Assembly (NCBI GenBank): GCA_025458755.1
Contig: JALORT010000131.1
Span: 1-6,435 of the forward strand
DNA from: Methylotetracoccus sp.
Lineage (GTDB): Bacteria; Pseudomonadota; Gammaproteobacteria; Methylococcales; Methylococcaceae
Reading direction: 5' to 3'
Length of the DNA: 6,435 bases
The notes beneath the pieces were generated by a model. The model was given only the letters and a program-made list of their open reading frames with translations, was not told the DNA's origin and searched no databases. Of this stretch, positions 1 to 6,435 are shown piece by piece. The translations under genes and the position numbers were made by a program. The number at the start of each line of letters is the position of its first letter. Positions within the stretch are counted from its first letter, which is position 1.

Positions 1-1
1 G

Positions 2-757
2 CAAGGCTATTACCCGCACAATGTGCACTTCCTGATGGCCGCGGCACAGATGGCCGGAGACGGCCGGACAGCCCTTGCGGCAGCGGACAAGCTGGGTGCG
101 CTGATCTCGGATGATATGGTGCGCACCCTGGCCTGGACGCAGCCCATCAAAGCGGCGCCGTATCTTGCCCATGCTCAGTTCAGCTCACCGGAAACGGTCT
201 TCAAGCTGACTGACCCGGGGTCGGAATTTTCCTACGTCCAGGCCCTTTGGCGGTATGCGCGCGGCGTCGCGGCGGCGACGCACGGTGCGGCACGAGAGGC
301 AGCGTCTGAACTCGAAGCCTTGGGCGAGATCGCGCGGAGTGCCGATTTCTCCCCGCTGACGGCGGCCGGCGTTCCGGCGCCGGGCGTCGTGCGGATCGCG
401 CAGGAGGTGTTGACCGCGCGAATCGCCCAGGCCGAAGGCAATCTGAAGAGCGCCATCGCGGCGCTGCAGACGGCCGCCGATCTTCAACAGCAACTGCCGT
501 ACATGGAACCGCCCTACTGGTATTACCCCGTCCGCCGTTCACTGGGCGCGCTGCGGTTTCTGGCCGGGGATCCGGCGGGAGCCGAACGGGAACTGAACGC
601 CGCGCTGCGAGAATCGCCCAACGACGCCTGGGCGCTATGGGGATTGGCCGAGATCTATCGCAAACAGGGCAATGAGAGCGCTGCTGCGGACGTGGAACAG
701 CGACTGACCAAGACCCTGGCCAAAAACGCCGCACCCATCGCGATCGGCCGTCTTTGA
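2..757 (+). CDS. TPR-repeat protein, C-terminal part (5' end outside window)
   Basis: The reading frame is open from the first bases of the window, so this is the last 251 residues of a longer protein; the GTG at 23 is an internal valine, not a start. The visible part is rich in alanine and helix-forming residues. Near its C-terminus, about residues 175-240, a stretch reads as two tetratricopeptide repeats, with the typical small/large residue spacing (LGALRFLAGDPAGAERELNA, then a second unit beginning DAWALWGLAEIYRKQGN). Just before it lies a proline/aromatic segment, EPPYWYYPVR, and the fragment opens with YYPHNVHFL. From memory both recur in a widespread bacterial TPR family of roughly 500-600 residues, often exported. 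TPRs are protein-binding scaffolds; no catalytic motif is visible and the partner is unknown. It converges on the membrane-protein gene downstream. The TPR assignment is fairly sure; the role is not known. Confidence 0.8.
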   Translation, partial: QGYYPHNVHFLMAAAQMAGDGRTALAAADKLGALISDDMVRTLAWTQPIKAAPYLAHAQFSSPETVFKLTDPGSEFSYVQALWRYARGVAAATHGAAREAASELEALGEIARSADFSPLTAAGVPAPGVVRIAQEVLTARIAQAEGNLKSAIAALQTAADLQQQLPYMEPPYWYYPVRRSLGALRFLAGDPAGAERELNAALRESPNDAWALWGLAEIYRKQGNESAAADVEQRLTKTLAKNAAPIAIGRL

Positions 758-838
758 CGAACGATCAGCGCATGTTTGCCGTCAGCATCGAAGAGGGGAA
801 GCGCGCGGTCATGTCGGCTTGACGCCGCGGCGCAGTGA

Positions 839-874
839 TATAGGGAGGCCCCGCGCCCAGCAGGCAACCCTATA
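839..874. repeat. Perfect 7-bp inverted repeat, TATAGGG/CCCTATA
   Basis: TATAGGG at 839-845 is matched by its exact reverse complement CCCTATA at 868-874, with a 22-base GC-rich spacer. It lies in the gap between two convergent genes. The 3' arm is followed 12 bases later by a short T-run (886-891), which is too far away for a standard intrinsic terminator. It could be a weak bidirectional hairpin or a protein-binding site. The repeat is a sequence fact; any function is a guess. Confidence 0.4.
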
Positions 875-975
875 CCACCCCCGCTCTTTTTCGACAGCAG
901 TGCTGTTTCTCAGATTGATCGGTCCCTGCCCGGTCGGATGCCAGGGGTGGCTGAAGGGATGCCGTGGCCAACGGC

Positions 976-1467
976 CTACGTTGCCGGAAAGATTTGAAAC
1001 AGGCGGTCCAAGCCCAACAGGACGAGACCGTACGGGATACACGCCAGGAAAATCGTCAGTGCCAGGATCAGCCCCGTCTCGGAACCGACGGGATCGCCAT
1101 TCCGGTAGTGCAGCGCGATGCCGAACAGCGCGGCGATCAGCACGGTCGCCACCAACAGCGCGAAGAGGAACAGGAACCGGTGATCCAGCAAAAACGTGTG
1201 ATGAACCACATCGCTCAGCAGGGTCAGTCCGATCGGTAGGTACAGCACGGTCGCCGGCAGTGCCAGCAGGTAGGCCGCACGAAAGCGGAGCCTGACATGC
1301 ACGGCCTTCACGACCCGGCGTGCCAAGAGAACTGCCAGCGGGACATTCAGCGCCAAGTACGTTGCAGCCAGGGTGATGATTTGCCGGAAGCTGAATGCCT
1401 CCGCGCCAGTCAGTAAGCCGATGGTGGCATGCAGCAGAGGATGCGACTTGAATAGGAAAGGGTTCAT
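976..1467 (-). CDS. Uncharacterised four-helix integral membrane protein
   Basis: This is a 163-residue protein that I do not recognise. Its hydrophobic profile gives four probable transmembrane helices at about residues 29-50, 64-86, 97-119 and 132-153. A partly hydrophobic N-terminal stretch (residues 10-22) may be amphipathic. Positive residues cluster between helices 1 and 2 (about 50-63, RRVVKAVHVRLRFR). Histidines are frequent near membrane edges: H9, H13, H57, H89, H90, H96 and H120, including HH at 89-90 followed by H96. ATG at 1467 is the start because an in-frame TGA lies a short way upstream with no ATG or GTG between; only a weak GAAG precedes it. It lies 226 bases downstream of cyoE on the same strand, so a link to haem or oxidase biogenesis is possible. 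That is inference from position only; it does not look like SCO1, CtaG, SURF1 or CtaM. GC-rich codon choice and a plausible membrane pattern make it a real gene. Confidence 0.72.
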   Translation of the reverse strand: MNPFLFKSHPLLHATIGLLTGAEAFSFRQIITLAATYLALNVPLAVLLARRVVKAVHVRLRFRAAYLLALPATVLYLPIGLTLLSDVVHHTFLLDHRFLFLFALLVATVLIAALFGIALHYRNGDPVGSETGLILALTIFLACIPYGLVLLGLDRLFQIFPAT

Positions 1468-1693
1468 GGTTGTAGGGAGCTTCGGCAGCAGTTGCCGCAG
1501 GCAGCGCGGTCACACGATTCACAACGTAGACCGAGCGGCTGCCGGATGGTTCGCGAACCGCCGCGGAGACGGAGGGGCGCGATTTTTCGGGAGTGGCGAG
1601 GAAAAACCTGGAAAAGCCGCTGCCCGCTGTAGGGTCGGAAGAACGTCGTGCCCGGCTCCCGCCAGAGTGCATCGGCAGAAGGGGCTTTCTCCT
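1468..1693 (-). other. 226-base gap after cyoE; no intact gene, possible gene remnant
   Basis: Directly after the cyoE stop codon the minus strand reads AGGAG (1693-1689), a good ribosome binding site. The nearest ATG is at 1672, about 16 bases on, which is too far, and its frame shows no GC-rich third positions and runs through the membrane-protein gene in the wrong phase. A second minus-strand frame is open across the whole gap and has fair codon quality at its cyoE-proximal end, but contains no ATG, GTG or TTG start. In that frame the gap encodes RLFQVFP (about 1601-1621), close to RLFQIFP at the C-terminus of the neighbouring membrane protein. The gap may be plain spacer, an untranslated leader of the membrane-protein gene, or a decayed coding sequence. 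No RNA gene was recognised. Confidence 0.35.
1543..1563. repeat. Hairpin around palindrome GGTTCGCGAACC
   Basis: GGTTCGCGAACC at 1548-1559 is a perfect 12-base palindrome. CGG at 1543-1545 and CCG at 1561-1563 extend the stem past a small bulge; alternatively GCGGC (1535-1539) can pair with GCCGC (1560-1564). No T-run follows on either strand, so it is not an intrinsic terminator. It lies about 80 bases upstream of the membrane-protein start and could be leader structure or a binding site; nothing proves either. Confidence 0.3.
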
Positions 1694-2599
1694 TTAAAAC
1701 AGGTCTGGGGGAACGTAGTGATCGATCAGCAGCGCCGAGAAGATGCCCACCAGGTAGAACAGTGAGAATCCGAACGCCTTCATCGCCACTTGGGGCGTCG
1801 CGTTGCGCTTCAAACGAACGGCATGGAACAGGAAACCGCCTCCCAGCAGAACCGCGGCTGCCAGATAGATCGGCCCAGACATGCCCGTCAAGTAAGGCAT
1901 CAGGCTGACCAGGACCAGCAGGATGGTGTACAGGAGAATGTGCAATTGGGTGATCTCGACGCCATGCGTCACCGGCAGCATCGGGATATTCACTTTCGCG
2001 TAGTCCTCTTTCTTGGCGATCGCGTACGCCCAGAAATGCGGCGGCGTCCAGACGAAAATTAGCAGAAACAGCAGCAGCGCGTACGGATGGATGTTGGCCG
2101 TGACCGCACACCAGCCCAGCACCGGCGGAGCTGCGCCGGCCGCGCCGCCGATCACGATGTTCTGCGGCGTCGCATGTTTTAGATACACCGTGTACACGAA
2201 GGCGTAGCCGATCAGTGAAACCAGGGTCAGCACTGCGGTAATCTGGTTCACGAACACCAGCAGAACGACCATCGACAGCGTGCCCAGAATCAGCGCGAAG
2301 CGGAAGACCTGGGTCGGCGTGAGCTGCCCCTTGGGCAGCGGACGATTCTGGGTACGCCGCATCGCCGCATCGGCTTTGCGGTCGAGATGGTGGTTCAGCG
2401 CGGCGGCGGAAGCCGCGGCGAGTCCAATACCGAGCGAGCCCCAGAACAGCGCATTGAAAGGCGGCAGTCCGGGTACCGCGAGAAACATCCCGATCACCGC
2501 GGTGAAGACGATGTGCAAGACGACCTTGAGCTTGCACACCCCGAGATACGAGCGCCAGGGAAAATAGGCCGGCTTTTTTGAACCAATCAGGGTCGTCAT
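1694..2599 (-). CDS. cyoE: Protohaem IX farnesyltransferase (haem O synthase)
   Basis: The 301-residue product is of normal length for CyoE/CtaB, the inner-membrane UbiA-family prenyltransferase that transfers the farnesyl group of farnesyl diphosphate to a vinyl group of haem b, giving haem O for cytochrome oxidases (or as the precursor of haem A). The first aspartate-rich motif is NHHLDRKADAAMRRTQNRPLP-like, with N69, D73, D77 and R81-R82. The second conserved region is WTPPHFWAYAIAKKEDY (about 184-200), followed by IPMLP at 205-209. About eight or nine hydrophobic helices fill the rest. ATG at 2599 is chosen over upstream in-frame codons because the protein then starts just before the conserved KPAYFPWRSYLGVCKLKVVL region, and AGGAA stands shortly before it (2606-2602); the longer frame adds only arginine-rich non-homologous sequence. 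The gene is divergent from the M16 protease operon. No cox, ctaA or sco gene is visible beside it. An equivalent name is ctaB. Confidence 0.95.
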   Translation of the reverse strand: MTTLIGSKKPAYFPWRSYLGVCKLKVVLHIVFTAVIGMFLAVPGLPPFNALFWGSLGIGLAAASAAALNHHLDRKADAAMRRTQNRPLPKGQLTPTQVFRFALILGTLSMVVLLVFVNQITAVLTLVSLIGYAFVYTVYLKHATPQNIVIGGAAGAAPPVLGWCAVTANIHPYALLLFLLIFVWTPPHFWAYAIAKKEDYAKVNIPMLPVTHGVEITQLHILLYTILLVLVSLMPYLTGMSGPIYLAAAVLLGGGFLFHAVRLKRNATPQVAMKAFGFSLFYLVGIFSALLIDHYVPPDLF

Positions 2600-2691
2600 C
2601 GTTCCTAAAGTTATTCGGTTACAATACTGAGCCGATCGGGGACACCCGGCCCCGGTTTCCGCTGCCCTCCACCAACCCGAGAGACCGTAAC
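2600..2691. promoter_or_regulatory. Divergent intergenic region, probable promoters for cyoE and the M16 operon
   Basis: The 92 bases separate the start codons of two divergent transcription units, so promoters for both must lie here or overlap the gene ends. On the plus strand TACAAT (2620-2625) matches five of six bases of the sigma-70 -10 box, but no convincing -35 hexamer lies 16-18 bases upstream. On the minus strand no box stands out. Also present is the 8-base palindrome CCGATCGG (2632-2639). Before the protease start, GAGAGA (2679-2684) is the best ribosome-binding match. The promoter function is inferred mainly from gene orientation. Confidence 0.45.
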
Positions 2692-4071
2692 ATGCTGCTG
2701 CACCGCTGTGCGCTGTTGCTCGCCACCGTCCCGCTCGTCGCCTTCTCCGGCGAGACAAAAGTCCACGAATTCAAGCTCGACAATGGATTGAAAGTCCTGA
2801 TCCAGGAAGACCATCGCGCTCCGGTCGCCGTCTCCCAAGTCTGGTATAAGGTGGGCTCCAGTTATGAATATGGGGGCATTACCGGTGTTTCACACATGCT
2901 CGAGCACATGATGTTCAAGGGCACCAAGAAGCACCCGCCCGGCGAGTTTTCGCGCATTATCGCAGCAAACGGGGGGAGTGAAAACGCCTTCACCGGTCAG
3001 GACTACACGGCCTATTTCCAGACGCTGGAGAAAAGCCGGTTAAACGTCAGTTTCGATCTCGAAGCCGACCGGATGAGAAATCTCCAGATTCTTGAACCCG
3101 AGTTCGTGAAGGAACAGCAGGTCGTCATCGAAGAGCGGCGCATGCGCACCGACGATCAGCCGCGCGCCAAAATGGAAGAACACTTTCAGGCGATGGCGTT
3201 CACCAGCAGCCCCTACAAGAACCCCGTGATCGGCTGGCCGGATGACATCGCCGGCTTGACCGTGAAGGATCTCAGCGATTGGTACCAGCTTTGGTATGCA
3301 CCCAATAATGCGACGCTCGTGGTGGTCGGTGATATCGATCCGAAGGCCGTCTTTGAGTTGGCCAAACGCCATTTCGGTCCGCTGAAATCCAACTCGCTGC
3401 CGACCGTGAAGCCCCGACACGAAGTACAGCAGCTCGGGCCGCGCCGGATGGTGGCAAAGATTCCGGCCAAGCTCCCGTACCTCACGATGGGGTACAAAGC
3501 TCCGGTGCTGCGCACCGTCGAGCAGCCGTGGGAAGCCTACGCCCTGGAAGTTGCCGCGGGCATTCTCGATGGCGGGAACAGTGCCCGCTTGTCCACCCGC
3601 TTGGTCCGCGGCCAGCAGATCGCCGCGGGTGTCGGGGCGGGTTACGATCTCTACGGCCGCATGTCCGGGCTGTTCACGCTAGAGGGAACCCCCGCTCAAG
3701 GCAAGACGCTGGCGGAACTGGAGAAGGCGCTGAGCGAAGAAGTCGCGCGGCTGCGCGATGAACGGGTCGCGCCGGATGAACTGGAACGCGTGAAGGCCCA
3801 GGTGATGGCAAGCAAGATTTACCAGCGCGACTCGATTTTCTATCAGGCGATGCAGCTGGGCCTCACGGAGACCGTGGACCTGGGCTGGAAAGTGGTGGAC
3901 GAGTACGTAGACAAGCTCACTCAAGTGACTCCGGAACAAATACAGCAAGTGGCACAGAAATATCTGGTGGACGACCGTCTCAGCGTGGGCTATCTGGAGC
4001 CGCAACCGATACCGGAGGGCGCGGAACTACCGGCCGAAGGCAACATGAACGGAGGCGCGAATGTCCGCTGA
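2692..4071 (+). CDS. Secreted M16B zinc metalloprotease, catalytic subunit
   Basis: This is a 459-residue insulinase/processing-peptidase family protein. ATG at 2692 gives a clean signal peptide (MLLHRCALLLATVPLVAFSG, cleavage near residues 19-20); the open frame further upstream has no signal-like sequence. The zinc site is intact: inverted HxxEH at H68-M-L-E71-H72 inside GVSHMLEHMMFKGT, with the third ligand a glutamate at 147 or 148 in VVIEERRM. The following ENAFTGQDYTAYF segment (about 97-109) is also typical. The second M16 half (about 190-440) contains the usual WYAPNNATLVVVGDID strand, but where many relatives have an Arg/Tyr pair in REKRGLxYS it reads VRGQQIAAGV, with alanine in place of the tyrosine. 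The length of about 460 residues means a single two-domain half, so it needs a partner to form the closed chamber; that partner is encoded next, overlapping by 11 bases. Location is probably periplasmic. The substrate is unknown. Related pairs are often annotated as PqqL-like or simply zinc proteases. Confidence 0.93.
   Translation: MLLHRCALLLATVPLVAFSGETKVHEFKLDNGLKVLIQEDHRAPVAVSQVWYKVGSSYEYGGITGVSHMLEHMMFKGTKKHPPGEFSRIIAANGGSENAFTGQDYTAYFQTLEKSRLNVSFDLEADRMRNLQILEPEFVKEQQVVIEERRMRTDDQPRAKMEEHFQAMAFTSSPYKNPVIGWPDDIAGLTVKDLSDWYQLWYAPNNATLVVVGDIDPKAVFELAKRHFGPLKSNSLPTVKPRHEVQQLGPRRMVAKIPAKLPYLTMGYKAPVLRTVEQPWEAYALEVAAGILDGGNSARLSTRLVRGQQIAAGVGAGYDLYGRMSGLFTLEGTPAQGKTLAELEKALSEEVARLRDERVAPDELERVKAQVMASKIYQRDSIFYQAMQLGLTETVDLGWKVVDEYVDKLTQVTPEQIQQVAQKYLVDDRLSVGYLEPQPIPEGAELPAEGNMNGGANVR
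4051..4055 (+). promoter_or_regulatory. Shine-Dalgarno GGAGG deciding the start of the second M16 gene
   Basis: GGAGG lies inside the last codons of the catalytic-subunit gene, five bases before ATG 4061. It is the strongest ribosome binding site seen in the window and favours 4061 over the later in-frame ATGs at 4103 and 4142, neither of which has a comparable site. Its position within the upstream gene fits translational coupling. Confidence 0.65.
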
Positions 4072-5458
4072 CCACCTGAGCCGGGATCGCTCGGCTGCGT
4101 TCATGAACGCTTTTCGCCCGTTCGCAGCGGATACGCTCCTGATGGGTTTCCGCCGCGCGCTGCCGTTGTTGGTGCTGTTCCTGTTGGGAGTCGGTACCGC
4201 GCAGGCGGTTCCGGAGATTCAACAGTGGACCACGGCGCGGGGAACAAAGGTTTTCTTTGCGCGAACGGAAGGACTGCCGCTCGTTGACGTCCGCGTGCTG
4301 TTTGATGCCGGCAGCGCGCGTGACGGTCAGCAGTTCGGCCTGGCAACGATGACCGCGGCATTGCTCGATACCGGCGCCGGCGACTGGGATGCCGACACGA
4401 TCGCCAAACGACTGGAGGGTGTCGGGGCCTTGTTGGATACATCGGCCTCGCGGGATTCGGCATCGCTCTCGCTGCGGACGCTGACCAAGCCGGAACTGAT
4501 GAAGGTGGCACTGGAAACGGCACGCGAAATCCTGCTGCATCCGCGTTTCGAGACCGCTGATTTCGAGCGGGAAAAGAAGCGCATCCTGCTGTCGATCAAA
4601 CAGCGCGAAGAAGCGCCGGATGATTTAGCAGGCATCGCGTTTTTCGAGGCGCTCTACCGCAACCACCCGTATGCGCATCCGAAGGAAGGGAATCGCGACA
4701 CGGTCGAAAAGCTGACCCGCGATGATCTGGCGCGGTTCTTCCAAACCCATTATGTCGCTAAGAACGCGACGGTCGTGATCGTCGGCGAACTGGATCGGGC
4801 CGCCGCGGAATCAATGGCTCAGGAACTTGCAGGACAACTGCCCGAGGGTCAGGCGCTGCCCGCCGTGCCGGTGCCAGAAACCGGTGCACAGGCCGGCATG
4901 GTGCGAAAAACCTTTCCTTCCGAGCAGACCCATGTCCTGGCTGGACAAATCGGCATGAAAATCACCGACCCGGACTACTTCCCGCTGTACGTCGGCAACC
5001 ATATTCTGGGCGGCAGCGGTTTCGCTTCGCGGGTGGTCAAAGAGGTGCGCGAGAAGCGCGGGCTGTCCTACAGCGCCTACAGCTACTTCTATCCGTTCCG
5101 CGAAGCCGGACCTTTTCTGATGGGTCTGCAGACCCGCAACGATCAGGCGGAACAGGCGCTCGGCGTGCTCCAGCAGACGCTGAAAGACTTCATCGACAAG
5201 GGTCCCACGGAGCAGGAACTGAAGGCAGCGAAGCAAAACATCACGGGTGGCTTCGTGCTACGTCTCGACAGCAACAAGAAGCTGGCCGAACAGATTGCGT
5301 CGATCGGCTTTTTCGGTCTGCCGCTGGACTGGCTGAACACCTTCATCAGCAAAGTCGAGGCGGTCACGGCTGCGGACATCCATCGGGCTTTTCGGGCCCG
5401 GATCCATCCGAATCAGCTCCAGACGGTGTTGGTCGGTGCGCCGCAACGTGAGCAATGA
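4061..5458 (+). CDS. M16B protease-like protein, non-catalytic partner subunit
   Basis: This 465-residue M16-fold protein lies directly behind the catalytic subunit, overlapping it by 11 bases. At the place of HxxEH it reads GLATMTAALLDTG, with T96, A99 and A100 replacing the two histidines and the glutamate, so it cannot bind zinc or cleave by itself. It retains the C-terminal-half segment SRVVKEVREKRGLSYSAYS (about 323-341), with arginines 330/333 and tyrosine 337, which in M16B heterodimers is supplied by the partner to help bind substrate. The two proteins therefore appear to make one active heterodimer, probably in the periplasm. The start is ambiguous: ATG 4061 has GGAGG five bases upstream, but a textbook signal peptide begins at ATG 4142 (MGFRRALPLLVLFLLGVGTAQA, cut before VPEIQ). 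With the 4061 start the signal sequence has a 27-residue polar extension. The substrate is unknown. Confidence 0.92.
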   Translation: MSADHLSRDRSAAFMNAFRPFAADTLLMGFRRALPLLVLFLLGVGTAQAVPEIQQWTTARGTKVFFARTEGLPLVDVRVLFDAGSARDGQQFGLATMTAALLDTGAGDWDADTIAKRLEGVGALLDTSASRDSASLSLRTLTKPELMKVALETAREILLHPRFETADFEREKKRILLSIKQREEAPDDLAGIAFFEALYRNHPYAHPKEGNRDTVEKLTRDDLARFFQTHYVAKNATVVIVGELDRAAAESMAQELAGQLPEGQALPAVPVPETGAQAGMVRKTFPSEQTHVLAGQIGMKITDPDYFPLYVGNHILGGSGFASRVVKEVREKRGLSYSAYSYFYPFREAGPFLMGLQTRNDQAEQALGVLQQTLKDFIDKGPTEQELKAAKQNITGGFVLRLDSNKKLAEQIASIGFFGLPLDWLNTFISKVEAVTAADIHRAFRARIHPNQLQTVLVGAPQREQ

Positions 5459-6002
5459 GGTTCGGATCATCGGTGGACACTGGCGCAGCCGCCGGCTCCA
5501 CTTTCCCCCCGTGCCGGGGCTTCGTCCAACGCCCGACCGGGTACGTGAGACGCTGTTCAATTGGCTACAGGGTGAGATCGACGGCGCCCGCTGCCTTGAT
5601 CTCTATGCCGGAAGTGGCGCTCTAGGGTTTGAGGCGGCATCGCGGGGCGCCTCACATGTCGTGCAAGTGGAAAGCAGTCCGAAGGTGTGCGGCGCACTGA
5701 GACAGAATTGTGCGGCGTTGGAAGCCACCCAAATCGAGGTGGTACAGGCCGAGGTTCGGCGGTTCTTAAACGGTTCCGCGCGCACTTTTCAGATGGTGTT
5801 CATGGACCCACCGTTTCGGCGCGGCTTCATAGCACCGAGCTGCGAACTGCTCGACCAGCGCGGATGGCTTGCCGACAACGCCTGGATCTATCTGGAAGCC
5901 GAGGCAGAGTTGATGCTGAACGACCTGCCGCCCCGTTGGTCGACGGTGCGCAGCAAGAAATCCGGCGACGTGGGCTATCATCTTTGCCGTCGGACACAGT
6001 GA
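5448..6002 (+). CDS. rsmD: 16S rRNA (guanine966-N2)-methyltransferase
   Basis: This is a cytoplasmic SAM-dependent methyltransferase that makes m2G966 in 16S rRNA during 30S assembly. The 184-residue product has the family layout: RIIGGHWRSRRL at residues 6-17, GLRPTPDRVRETLFNWL at 24-40, SAM-binding motif I LDLYAGSGALGFEA at 50-63, and the catalytic DPPF at 120-123. The C-terminal part, GWLADNAWIYLEAE, also matches the Escherichia coli protein as I recall it. GTG at 5448 is chosen because it gives MSNEVRIIGG and only an 11-base overlap with the previous gene; GTG at 5436 would add four residues and is equally possible. Neither has a clear ribosome binding site, which suggests coupling to translation of the upstream gene. 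coaD follows after six bases, an arrangement common in bacteria. Confidence 0.94.
   Translation: MSNEVRIIGGHWRSRRLHFPPVPGLRPTPDRVRETLFNWLQGEIDGARCLDLYAGSGALGFEAASRGASHVVQVESSPKVCGALRQNCAALEATQIEVVQAEVRRFLNGSARTFQMVFMDPPFRRGFIAPSCELLDQRGWLADNAWIYLEAEAELMLNDLPPRWSTVRSKKSGDVGYHLCRRTQ

Positions 6003-6435
<433 letters not shown>

Noticed and set aside
201..734. Minus-strand open frame opposite the TPR gene
   Set aside because: It is an arginine/proline-rich antisense shadow typical of GC-rich coding DNA, and the plus-strand frame has clear TPR sequence.
772..822. Sixteen-codon plus-strand frame from ATG 772
   Set aside because: Although GC-rich at third positions, it is very short, lacks a ribosome binding site and matches nothing known.
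894..909. Hairpin ACAGC-AGT-GCTGT followed by TTTCTC
   Set aside because: The stem is only five pairs and the T-run is broken, and it lies about 140 bases past the TPR stop; too weak to call a terminator.
961..975. Hairpin GCCGT-GGCCA-ACGGC just past the membrane-protein stop
   Set aside because: Five pairs with no T-run on the minus strand; such stems are common by chance in GC-rich DNA.
1583..1606. TTTTTC/GAAAAA inverted repeat with 12-base spacer
   Set aside because: The arms are short and AT-only apart from one pair, and no gene end or promoter fits; probably chance.
809..1672. Long minus-strand open frame in phase with cyoE, starting at ATG 1672
   Set aside because: It overlaps the membrane-protein gene almost entirely in a different phase, has poor third-position composition, no family resemblance and a badly spaced ribosome binding site.
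1464..2537. Minus-strand 357-codon open frame across cyoE and the following gap
   Set aside because: Over 1694-2537 it is an out-of-phase shadow of cyoE, rich in arginine and serine with no domain; only the part within the gap is discussed as a possible remnant.
2578..2691. Upstream in-frame extension of the first M16 gene to 2578
   Set aside because: It would overlap the cyoE start, has no signal-like sequence and puts the clear signal peptide in the middle of the protein.

Overview
The window reads as ordinary chromosomal DNA of a GC-rich gammaproteobacterium. This rests on three things: an RsmD and a CoaD that closely resemble the enterobacterial proteins as I remember them, a paired zinc-protease locus directly upstream of rsmD (an order known from pseudomonads and relatives), and a haem O synthase that implies a haem-copper terminal oxidase and aerobic respiration. 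Genus cannot be set from this sequence. No mobile element, CRISPR array, tRNA, rRNA, integrase or toxin-antitoxin pair is visible.

Layout, left to right. (1) The 3' end of a plus-strand tetratricopeptide-repeat protein, ending at 757. (2) A 218-base convergent gap holding one perfect 7+7 inverted repeat. (3) On the minus strand, a 163-residue four-helix membrane protein of unknown function (976-1467), a 226-base gap with no good gene, and cyoE/ctaB (1694-2599), coding for haem O synthase. (4) A 92-base divergent intergenic region. (5) On the plus strand, a tightly packed run: a secreted M16 zinc protease with an intact active site (2692-4071), a second M16 protein with the active site lost (4061-5458), rsmD (16S rRNA m2G966 methyltransferase, to 6002) and coaD (phosphopantetheine adenylyltransferase, running off the right edge).

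The two M16 proteins very probably form one heterodimeric periplasmic protease: the first carries HxxEH, while the second has T/A/A there but keeps the conserved Arg/Tyr segment that the first lacks. Their genes overlap by 11 bases, and rsmD overlaps the second gene, so the run is probably one translationally coupled operon. rsmD and coaD are housekeeping genes for ribosome modification and coenzyme A synthesis, with no evident functional tie to the proteases.

I found no strong evidence of a new biological system. The points most worth a second look are the unrecognised membrane protein beside cyoE, the possibly degenerate coding sequence in the gap between them, and the conflict between ribosome binding site and signal peptide at the start of the second M16 gene.
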